Shown piece by piece: positions 37,501 to 49,500 of a stretch of DNA of 64,000 bases. A program made the position numbers and the translations under genes. Position 1 is the first letter of the stretch. Each line of letters starts with the position of its first letter. The notes beneath the pieces were generated by a model. The model searched no databases. It was given only the letters and a program-made list of their open reading frames with translations, and had not been told where the DNA came from. Source of the DNA: JBAZUK01 sp041661445 (GTDB lineage Bacteria > Chlamydiota > Chlamydiia > Chlamydiales > SM23-39); assembly GCA_041661445.1 (NCBI GenBank), contig JBAZUK010000003.1, positions 124,001 through 188,000 of the forward strand, written 5' to 3'.

Positions 37501-40500
37501 TCCGATAGCGCCTGAGGTGCTGATGCTGCCGTTAAATAAGGTAGTTCCGCTTCCTGCGCTTTGAGTCAATGATGAAGCGCTAATACCTTGAGTTGTCAAA
37601 TTCTGTACTGTCGAAACGGTTAAAGAACCAAGAGCTGTTGCATTCTGGGAAAGTAAAATATTCCCTGTTCCTGAAGATAAACTAAGATTGCCCGGACCGT
37701 TAAGCGTACCGGCAAAAGTGATCGGCTGATTTGCAGCTGATGTATTTAAAGATCCTGTTCCTGAAACAGCAAAAGGTCCGTTAAACTGCATCGCTCCGCC
37801 GGCTGTTATAGCGCTGGAAAGTAAAGTTCCTCCCGATCCGTTTTGTGTTAATGCTCCGGCAACCGAACCTGTTGCTCCCGCTGCGAAAGTAAGCAGTCCG
37901 GTATTTGTAACGCTCAAAGGTCCTGCTGCTGCGGTAGTGAAAGCAGCATTGAACGTAAAAGCAGTTCCTGTCAAGGAAATGCCTGCTGCCTCTGAAGTAT
38001 TTAAAGCGCCATTGAAAGTAGTTGATCCCGATCCGGCTGATTGTGCAATAGATGCTGCTGTAATCGCTTGAGTAGAAACAATTCCCCCCTGAGTGATTGA
38101 AAAAGATTTAAGTGCGGTTCCTAAGCCTGCATCTCCGTTTAAAGTAATATTTCCTGATCCGCTATTTAATGTAAGGTTAAATGTACCGTCAATAGTCTGA
38201 CTTAAATTAATATTTCCGGCTCCGGCAGCTGTGTTTAATGAAGTATTTCCCGTTAGTGTTATCGGTCTTGCAAATGAAATATTATTGCTTGAGGCAGAGA
38301 TTGATGATGCTATGTGGACAGGTCCGGTCCCATTTTGAGTAAAAGCGCCTGCAGAATTTATGTTGGCGCCAATAGTTAATATTCCCGGAGTATTATTTGT
38401 AAATGTAACCGGACCAGAATTTGCTGTAGTTATAGAACCGTTTTGAGTAATAGTACCGCCGGTGATTGATATTCCCAATGCCCCTGTTGTATTAATAGGA
38501 CCGGTGATTATAGTTGTTCCACTGCTTCCAAGTTGCCCGATAGAAGATGCCTTTACAAGAAGAGGATAGGTGATGTCCTGGACGCTGTTTACGGTAATAG
38601 CCCCAATAGGAACGGTAGCACCTAGGCTTGGTCCAAAAATGATATTTCCGGTTCCTGCTGTCAAAATTAAATTTTGATTACCATTTACAGTACTAGATAA
38701 AGTGATAGTTCCAGCGCCGGTATCAGTAGAAAGAGTAGTAGATCCTGTCAGGGTAATAGCATTTGCAAAAGAGATATTTTGATTCACAGTCGCAACTTTG
38801 CCTGAAAGAGAGACTGCTCCCCCTCCGCTTTGCGAAAAAGCTCCGGCAATTGATGTGCTGCTTCCTAATATTAAAGATAAAGGTCCACTGTTAACTATGG
38901 AAAATGGTCCTGATCCCGTTGTTATCAGTGTGCTATTTATATTAAAATTAGTACCGGTAAAACTTATCCCGGAAACTCCGGTCGTTGTCATATTTCCGCT
39001 AATTGCAGTAGTCCCAGTTCCGGCGCTTTGAGTAATTGAAGCGGCAGAGATTGCTCCTGCAGTAATATTGCGCGCATTTGTAAAGTTTAAAGCTCCGATA
39101 GGAGTAGATCCGATGGCTCCGCTAAATGTAATATTTCCAGTTCCGGAATTTAAGGTTAAAGCATGAGGTGTTACTATGTTGTCATTTGTCAAAGTAGAGC
39201 TAAACAAGATATTTTGATTATTTGAAGAAGTATTTAAATTACTTGCCCCTGTAAGAGTAACTCCGCTTAAAAATGAAATTAATCCTCCCGATGTAAAAGC
39301 GCCGGAAAGATTTACGAGACCGGCTCCTGTTTGTGTTAAGGCCCCTGAAATTGAATAGGTGGAATTTGAAAAAGAAAGTAGCGCTGAATTATTAATTGTT
39401 AAAGGCCCGGCTGCTGCTGTAGTAACATTATTATTAAAAGCAAATGCGGATCCGGTAAGATTGATTCCATTAACTATGCTGGCATTTAACGCGCCATTAA
39501 AAGTAGTCGTTCCGCTTCCGGCTACCTGAGTAATAGAAGTAGCCGAGATTGCATCTGCTGCAACATCTCTTGCACTTGTAATTCTTAGAGCTCCTATACG
39601 AGTAGTATTTCCCACAGTCCCGCTAAATGTAATATCTCTGCTTCCTGAAGCAAGAGTTAAGTTTTGCCCTCCGGCGGTGGTGCCTTGAATTGTGCTTCCA
39701 AAAGCAATATCGCCTGAAGCTGAACCATTTGAATTGATTGACAAATTACTATTTAAGGTAATCGGATCCGCAAATTGAATTAAAGCATCCTGTGTAGATA
39801 AGCTTCCGCCTATATTGACGTTTCCGCCTCCGCTTTGATCAAAAGCGCCGGATATACTCAAACTTGAACCAGCTGCAATAACAAGAGCGCCTGTATTAAC
39901 AAGAGTTAAAGGGCCGCCGTTTTGTATAACAATAGATCCGCTTAAATTAATATTAGCAGTTTGAATGGATATACCGTTTACATCTGTTGTTGTAATACCT
40001 GAATTAATGGATGTAGTTCCAACTCCGTTCGTTACAGTTAGATATCCGATATTTACAGAACTTGCCATTGTTAAATCTGTTGCAGAATCAACAGTAATAA
40101 AATCAAACGGAGCAGTAGAACCTACAGGCCCATTAAACTCGATAGATCCTCCACATGGATTAAAATCAAAACTTAAAGAATTCACGCCACCGTTAAGGGC
40201 ATCAACCGTGCTATTAAAAATAACCATTCCAGGGCCAGGGCATGAAAAATCAACTGCACCATTAATAAAGACTGGGACATTATATGTCATAATACTTGAA
40301 GGCTGATGTCCTGAAAGGATACTAGAATCTGGTGCGTTTTGTTGTAGAGAGACGGCAAAAACATTTGTATTCAGAACTGGTGTTGGATTAAACGTATTAG
40401 CTGTAAGATCAACATTGTTTAAATCCTGTCCCGAGGATCCGATCTGGTTAAAATTATAGATTCCCATGCCTGCATTGACTGTAAAATTAAATCCTGGCCC

Positions 40501-43500
40501 TGAAAGATTTCCCATCGTGATTGTTCCGCCATTACTGATTAAAGTAAGGTCGGAATTACTCAGATTAATCGTTGCTGGTGTAATCGTTCCTGTTGTAAAA
40601 GTAATCGGTAAAGCATTTGAAGTAACGCTCGCAGGAGACAATGATGTAAAATCAAAAATACCGCCAGCTGTATAATTCTGAGTTCCATTATTATAAACAG
40701 TCCCTGTAAAGGTAATGTCTGTTGTTGCTGTTAATGAAGTTGTTCCAGTTGCTCCAAAAGAACTGGATCCTAAGCCTGCCCATGTAATATTAGTGGCATT
40801 TAAAGTAACATTATTATAAGAAATCATTGCTCCGATTGGTGAGTCAAGAATTATATTACCTGAACCTGCATCCATAGTAAGATCATGACCAGCCACAGTT
40901 CCATTAAAAGTTCCTGTGATCTGAATATTTCCAGCAGTTCCAACTCCGGTAGAAAGTACGGTGGAAGTGCTGCATATTATATTGCTATTTAAAGTAATGT
41001 TTGTAGCGCTAGTTGTAATGTCTCCACCTAAATGAACAGTAGTTGCTGTTTCATCTACACTTCCGGTTGCGGTAACGGCAGCATTCTGAAATACATTATT
41101 TGCAGATGTAACCTTTAAACATCCAAGAGGAGTAATTCCTCCTACAGTTGAAGAAAATGTTACATCTCCTGCTCCAGCTATCAACTCAATACATTCAGGT
41201 CCATCAACTGTATTAAAAAATGTTATATTCCCTCCATTGCTTGTATAAGTAGAAGCAAGCAAAGCATTCACAGCTCCCGAATACGAAATATCTCCACCGC
41301 TTGTGGTAAGAGTTCCTCCAACGTCATTTGAACCTGTTCCATTTTGTGTAAAACCGCCATCTAAAGTTATTGTTGTAGCCACATTCCAAGTTGCAGAACC
41401 GCTATTGGTTATTATTAAAGGACCAGCGTTTGTGGTATTTATTGTTAATCCAAATAAATTAAAATTATTACCAATAAATGTTATACCCGCTAAAGAATTG
41501 GTATCTAAATTGTCATTTATATCTGTAGTGCCTGCAGCATTTTGCAAAATAATTGATGAAGCGGTTATTGCGGAAACAACAACATTATTGGCAGATGTTA
41601 TAGTAAAAGCACTGATACGATTTGTTGATCCAATAGGGCCCGATAATATTACGTTTCCGGCTCCGGCAGTTAAGGTTAAATCAAAATTACCATCAACAGC
41701 AGATAATAAGATCAAATCGCCTCCGTCTGAGTTGAGAACGATATCATTTGTAAGTGTAATAGGTGAGTCAATTGAAAGATTTCCTATTGATGAAATATCA
41801 GATCCTAAAGAAACACTTCCTGCTCCTGATTGAATAAAGGTTGTGTAAGAAGAAATAGGAGAGCTTGAAGCTACTGTCAAAGTACCGGCATTTGTGATTG
41901 TAATATTGCCGGAAAATACAGCATCATTAAAATTAATATCCGATCCATTTAATTCAATTGAAGCCGCATTTAAAGTTCCATTAAAACTAGTGGTCCCGGA
42001 TATTGGAGTTATATTTCCTGTTACGAAAGCCACAGAAACAGCTACATTAGAATTTAAAGTAACTCCCGCTGCACTTTGTATTGCCACGTTAGTTAAAGGA
42101 ATCAAATCGCCAATGCTATTCTGAAAATCAACATTTCCGTTGCCGGCAGTTACAATAAGATTTTCAGCACCATCAACTGCTCCATTTAATGTAATATCTC
42201 CTAGACCAGATCCTGAATTAAGTGCTGCAGCTGCAATCAGGGTTATATCAGATAAAAAACTTATATTATCATTTGAAGTAGTAATTGAGCCGCCAAAAGA
42301 AACTGGTCCGGCTCCGTTTTGCGTGAATCCTCCGTCAACGGTAAGAACCGAGCCACCTGAAATAGTTAAAGTTCCGGAGTTAGTAATGCTCATCACGCCG
42401 TTATTATTAGTTGTCACATTATTGAAAGTAAAATTGTTTCCAGTAAGCGTAATTCCACCTGAAGTAGTTATTAAACCATTAAAGGTTGCCTGTCCTGTTA
42501 ATGCAGTTCCATTTGATATCGAACCTATTGTCAGACTGGACGATGCAGTTATATTATTTAGACTTTGAATAAAAAGTATAACAGGCTTTGTTCCTCCTAC
42601 AATACCGCTAAAAGTAACATTGCCTGCATTTGCATCAAGAGTGAGAGTCTCAGTTCCCGCAAGTCCATTTACTGTATTGCTAAATACAATATTTCCAGAT
42701 CCTACCGTAGTATCTAGATGTGCGTTGGCACCTACAATGACAGGTCCTGTAAACGATATGCCCTGATTTGCCGTTAGAGGTCCGCCGATCACAATCGGTC
42801 CTGTTCCATTCTGAATGAATGAACCGTCAATTGTTATAGGAGTTGCTCCTGCTCCCGAGACTAATCCTGAATTAGTGACTGTAAATGATCCGCCATTGGT
42901 AGTTGTTATTGCAATCGCTCCCACATCTACAGTAAAATTATTCCCGGTTAATGTAATTCCTACCGGGGTATCAGTATCAATACTTCCATTAAGGGTAGAT
43001 GTTCCTGTTCCATTTGTCTGGGTTATTGATCCTGCCGTAACTGCTTGAATAGTTGCATCTTTAACGCTTGTAATCGTAAAGGCTCCAAGTCGTGATGCTA
43101 TATCTCCAAAACTTCCTAAAATGCTGATATCTCCGCTTCCGGCTATTAATGTAATCGGCTGATTGCCTTTTACTGTACTTGCAGCTGAGAATGAAATTGT
43201 TCCACCTCCAATGCTTGAATCGATAACGACTGGCGCTGTAAGAGTAATTGGGCTTGTTCCTGAAAAATTAATAGCTGCGCTTAGAGCTGAAGCATTTGTA
43301 GTTGTAATTGCGCATCCAAGTAAAACGCTTCCTGAACCGTCCTGAGTAAAAATTCCATTAGAAGTTATTGACTTGCCCGCTGTGGTTGTCAGCACTCCGC
43401 TATTAGTGATGGAGACAGGTCCGCCTCCGGTAGTTATCATATTCTGCAGAATAGTAAAGGTCGTTCCGTTTAAATCAATTCCGATAGCGCCTGAGGTGCT

Positions 43501-46500
43501 GATGCTGCCGTTAAATAAGGTTGTTCCGCTTCCGGCGCTTTGAGTCAATGATGAAGCAGTAACTGCCTGAGCTGTAAAATTTTTAGCTGTTGAAATCGTT
43601 AATGTTCCAAGCGAAATTAAACTGCCGGCATTTTGAGAAAATAAAATATCTCCTGTTCCGGATGATAATGTGAGATTATCGGTTAGGGCAATAGTTCCGT
43701 TTAGCGTATTTAAGAAACTAATATTCGCATTGGCTGCGCTGGTATTTAATAAACCTGTTCCTAAAACGGCAAAAGGTCCGTTAAACTGCATCGCCCCGCC
43801 GGCTGTTATAGCGCTGGAAAGTAAAGTTCCTCCCGATCCGTTCTGTGTTAATGCTCCGGCAACCGAACCTGTTGCTCCCGCTGCGAAAGTAAGCAGTCCG
43901 GTATTTGTAACGCTCAAAGGTCCTGCTGCTGCGGTAGTGAAAGCAGCATTGAAAGTAAAAGCAGTCCCTGTCAAGGAAATGCCTGCTGCACCTGAAGTAT
44001 TTAAAGCGCCATTGAAAGTAGTTGATACCGATCCGGCTGATTGTGCAATAGATGCTGCCGTAATCGCTTGAGTAGAAACAGTGGCTGCATGGGTTATTGA
44101 AAAAGAATTAAGCGCAGTTCCTAAGCCGGTGCCGGCATCTGCACTTAAAGTAATATTTCCTGTCCCGCTATCTAATGAAAGATTAAATGTACCGTCAATA
44201 GTTTGACTTAAATTAATATTTCCGGCTCCGGTTCCTGTGTTTAATGAAGTATTTCCCGTTAAAGTTATCGGGCCTGAAAATGAAATGTTTGCATTTGTAG
44301 TGTTAATATTTCCTGCTAAAGAAACTGCACCTAATCCATTTTGAGTAAATGCTCCTGTTAAATTAATATCTCCTGCAGCAGTACTTGTAAGGGTACCGGC
44401 ATTTGAAATGGTGACAGATAAAGGACCGGCTCCAGTTGTGGTAATTGCAGCTTTTCTAACAACGGAATTTGTATTAATTGAAATTCCCGCAACTCCTGAA
44501 GTTATAAGCGCGCCATTGAATGTGGTTGTTCCTGAACTTGATGTTTGTGTAATAGAAGCTGCTTTAATACCTTGGGTTGTTAGATCGCCTGAACTGCTTA
44601 CGTTTAAAGCACCTATTGGAGTTATCGATCCGACTGCTCCACTAAGCAAAATACTGCCTCCGCTTGATAACAAGCTCAAACCATATCCGCCATCAATTGT
44701 ATTACTGAAAATCATGCTTCCGCCACCCACACTCAAATCAATAACTGAAGGAGAAAAAACTATAACTCGGCTTCCTACAGAAAGATTACCATGTACAATA
44801 GTAGTACCCGAAACATAGAAAAGGCCTGTTCCCGATTGACTAAAGTCCCCATCACAGGTAATTATAATACCTGTTGCTCCGGTTATGTTTCCTGTATTGA
44901 TTATAGTAATATCTCCAAGAGCGGTTGTCGTAATATTTCCACTTGAATAAAAATTATTACCGGAAATATCAATTCCTCCTGAACCAACATCAATCGTTCC
45001 ATTTACTGTAACATCTCCGCTTCCCGTGGTAAGTATTGCTGAATTGGAAACAAGAGATTGCAAGCTAACGTTCTGAGCTGAAGTAATCTTAAAGGCTGCA
45101 ATCGGGAAATTAAAACCAATATTTCCGGAAATGAGAATGTTGCTGGCGCCTGATTTTAAGGTTAGATCAAATGGACCGCCACTACTGTAGTTATCAATTG
45201 TGCTCATAAAATTAATTTCATGAGAAGTCGAGGATGTGTCGATAGATGCATTACCGATCAAAGAGACTGCGGTTGTAAATGAGATTTGATCATCTGAGCT
45301 TATAGAATTCCCAATCTTTGAAACTCCTAAACCTATCTGTGAAAAAGGACCGCTTAAAACGCAGGTTGCTAAACTCTCCATTGTCAGAAGCCCGTTATTA
45401 TTAATCAGCAAAGATCCATTGTCTGCCGTATTAACTGTATTATTAAAGGTAAAAGCATTCCCGGTAAGATTGATTCCTGCACTGGCTGAAGTAATAATAG
45501 GACCATTAAAAGTAGTCGTTCCAGTTCCCGCAGTTTGAATTATAGAAGATGCTGTAATATCATTTGCCGTTAAATTATTCGCCGTTAAAACTTTTAATAA
45601 AACTAATGGTGAAGTTCCGCCTGCAGCTCCGACAAAAGAAATACTTCCGGAGCCTGATGCCAAGGTCAAATCAAAAGTGCCGTCGACAGTGCTGCCAAAT
45701 GTAATATCAGCATTATTGGAATTAATCGAACTCGAGCCGGTTAAACTAACCGGATCAGAAAAAATAAGAGGATTAGCGCCTGTTACAGTAATGTTGTTTG
45801 CGATTTCAATAAGGCTTGCGCTTACAAAAAAAAGATTTGTTAAAGGAGCAGTTCCTCCGATAATGTCAGCAAATGTAACGATGCCGGTTCCTGCAGTAAA
45901 AGTTAAAGAATTTGCGCCATTTAAAGTGCTGTTAAATAAAATATTGGCATCATTAGAAGTTATATTGCTTGTACCTGTTAAACTTACAGGACTTGGAAAA
46001 ATTAGCGAATTGTCAACTGTAACAGTTATATTGCTTCCTATCTTAATAAGACTTGCGCTTGCAAAAGATAGTTTTGTTAAAGGAACGCTCCCCCCGACAG
46101 CTCCAGAAAGTGATATAATCCCGACTGTTCCAGCTCCCAAAGTTAAAGAATTTGCGCCATTTATAGTACTTGCGCTTGTTGCGAAATTAATATCAGCTCC
46201 GGTTGAAACTGCTCCTGAATTTGTAGCATCAAAATTTAATGCTCCGGTTATCGCAACCGGTCCCGTCATTGTAATTATGCCACCGCTTGTAGTTATGCTG
46301 CCGTTTATATTGATGGCAGTTGACCCTGTATAGCTTAATGCACCTGTAGTTTTTGCGCTCGAAGATTGGGTAATATTAGCTGCTGTGGCTGTTAAACTTG
46401 TTAAAGGAGTTGTTCCTCCAATGGCCCCGCTTAATGAAATTGTTCCTCCGGTTCCTGCATTCAAGGTCAATGACGTATTGCCGTTAATCGTAGATGCTAA

Positions 46501-49500
46501 TGTTGCAAAATTAATATTTGCTCCTGCAGGCGTTGTTCCTCCATTAGTGCTATCAAAAACAGGCGCTCCAGTAATCAAAACCGGTCCTGTCATTGTGATG
46601 CTTCCGCCGTTTGTTGTGATATTGCCATTCACATTAATAGCGCTTGATCCAGAATAACTCAAAGCTCCTGTTGTTTTTGCGCTTGAAGTTTGAGTAACGG
46701 TTGCTGCAGTAGTAGATAGGCTTGTTAAAGGAGAAATTGCGCCGATAGATCCGGTAAATGTTATTATCCCAGAACCTGCTGAAATAGTCAGGGCATTTGC
46801 CTCATTAAGGGTACTACTAAAGCTGACATCAGCATTATTGGAATTAATTATACTCGTCCCAATCATGTTCACAGGACTTGGGAAAGCTAACGGATTGGCT
46901 CCTGTAATAGTTATATTGCTTCCTATCTGGATAAGATTTGCACTTGCAAAAGATAGGTTTGTTAAAGGAACGCTCCCCCCGACAGCTCCAGAAAGTGATA
47001 TAATCCCACCCGTTCCGGCCTTCAAAGTTAAAGAAGTCGCTCCATTTATGGTACTTGCGCCAGATACAAAATTAATATTAGCTCCGGCTGGAACAGGTGA
47101 TGGTCCTGAATTTGTAGTATCAAAAATGCAAGCTGCGCTTAATACAACCGGTCCTGTCATTGTAATTATACCGCCGCTTGTTGTAATAGAGTTATTTATA
47201 GTAATTATAGTTGATCCGGTATAACTTAATGAACCTGTTGTCTTAACGGTTGAAAATTGTATAATATTTTTAGCTGTTGCAGACAAACTTGTCAAAGCAG
47301 TAGTGCCTATAGCCCCGGTAAATAAAACAGTTCCTGATCCTGCCGTTAAGGTCAGCGAATGTGCACCATTTAAAGTGCTGTTAAAAGAAATATCGGCACC
47401 ATTAGAAGTTATATTGCTTGTGCCTGTTAAACTTACAGGACTTGGAAAAGTTAGCGGATTGTCAGCTGTAACAGTTATATTGCTTCCTATATTAATAAGA
47501 CTTGCGCTTGTAAAAGATAGTTTTGTCAATGGAGTGCTTCCGCCAATTGAACCTCCAAATGATATAACGCCACCTGTTCCAGCTCGCAAAGTTAAAGAAT
47601 TTGCGCCATTAATAGTACTTGCGCTTGTTGCGAAATCAATATTAGCTCCGGTTGGAACTGCTCCTGAATTTGTAGTATCAAAAATTGATGTACCGGTTAT
47701 CGCAACCGGTCCCGTCATCGTAATAACGCTGCCGCTTGTAGTTATGCTGCCGTTTATATTGATGGCAGTTGTTCCTGTATAGGTTAATGCACCTGTAGTT
47801 TTTGCACTCGAAGATTGGGTAATAGTGGCTGCTGTTACTGTTAAACTTGTTAAAGGAGTAGTTCCACCTACAGCACCGCTAAGCGAAACGATTCCTGCAG
47901 ATCCCGCATTCAGGGTAAGAACCACAGCTCCATTAAGAGTGCTTGAGAAACCGATATTTGCCCCAGCAGGCGCAACTCCTGCATTAGTGCTGTCAAAAGT
48001 AGGAGAGCCGGTTATCGCCACCGGTCCTGTCATGGTAATGCTTCCGCCGTTTGTTGTGATATTGCCGTTTACATTAATTGCTGTTGAACCTGTGTAACTA
48101 AGCGTTCCGGTTGTTGCTACGGTTGAAGATTGGTTGATAGTTGCTGCCGTTACAGATAAATTTTTCAATTGGCTCGACGAAGCAGCTAATGTCGTTGTTC
48201 CGCTTCCTCCATTAACAGTCAGACTTCGATTGGAATTACCATCAAGCGTACTATTAAAAGTCACATCAGCATTATTGGAATTTATTGTGTTTGAGGGGAT
48301 TGATACTAATGTAGGAAATGGAAAGACAAGAGGATTAGCTCCCGTTACAGTAATATTACCGACAAGAATATTACTCGTGCTGGTAAAGATCAGATTAGTT
48401 AAGGGAGTAATCCCTCCTATATTATCGGGCAAGTTTATAGGCCCTATCCCTGCTATAAAAGTTAAGGATGTCGCTCCATCAAGAGAACCGTCCAAATCAA
48501 TCTGAGAATTAGCTGTTGTAAAAATGGTAGGATTTGATATTACAGTCGCACCTGTTAGCCAAATGAAGCCGTTCATACCGGTAGTAGTAATATCTCCATT
48601 TATATTAATGGCTGATGGCGCTGTATAACTTATAGCGCCTACTGTTCTTGCGGTTGACGATTGCGTTATACTTGCAGCCGTTGCAGATAAACTTGTTAAA
48701 GCATTAGTTCCACCAACAGCTCCTCCGAACGATATAGCTCCTCCTGTACCTGCTCTTAAAATAAGCGGGACAGCTCCATTAAGTGTGCTTGAAAAACTGA
48801 TATTAGCTCCGGCGGGAGTTGCTCCTCCATTTGTACTATCAAAAGTAGGAGTTCCGCTTATCGTAACCGGACCTGTCATTGTGATGCTTCCACCACTTGT
48901 GGTAATGTTGCCGTTCACATTTAATGCCGTAGCACCTGTGTAACTAACCGCTCCGGTTGTTTTTACAGTAGATGATTGGGTGATAGTTGCTGCTGTTGCA
49001 GACAAACTTGTCAAAGCAGTAGATCCACCAACAGCTCCCGTAAATGTTGTAGTTCCCGATCCTCCTGTAATAATCAACGATTGAGCACCATCAATAGTAC
49101 TACTAAAGGACACATTACCATTACCGGAATTGATCGTGCTTGGTCCTGTTATGCTTACTGGCTTTGAAAAAATAAGAGGGTTAGCTCCTGTTACTTTAAT
49201 ATTGGCTCCAATATTAATACGAGCCGCATCAGTAAATATAAGATTAGTTAAAGTAGTACTTGCTCCAACATTTCCGCCAAACGATACATTTCCTCCGGTA
49301 CCCGCATTAAAAGTAAGTGTTGTTGCTCCATCAAGAGTGTCTGATAAAATAATATCGGCTCCGGCCGGATGTGACCCAGCAGTGGTATTAATGGTAATAC
49401 TAGGGTATAACAAAACTGGACCAATTGATACGGTACCACCACTTGTTGTGATATTATGTATCTTACTAAGTAAACTTCCATAGGTTACGGTTCCTCCAGC

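Noticed and set aside
45677..46333. Long plus-strand frame of 218 codons, and some 25 similar frames between 31958 and 50878
   Set aside because: They are mirror frames of the giant tpsA repeats: repeated coding modules poor in TTA/CTA/TCA leave the antisense strand open. Their proline/valine-rich products repeat with the modules and show no start signals.
45900..48900. Regular repetition that might be read as a CRISPR array
   Set aside because: Units are hundreds of bases long, in frame and protein-coding (tpsA modules), without short direct repeats and unique spacers.
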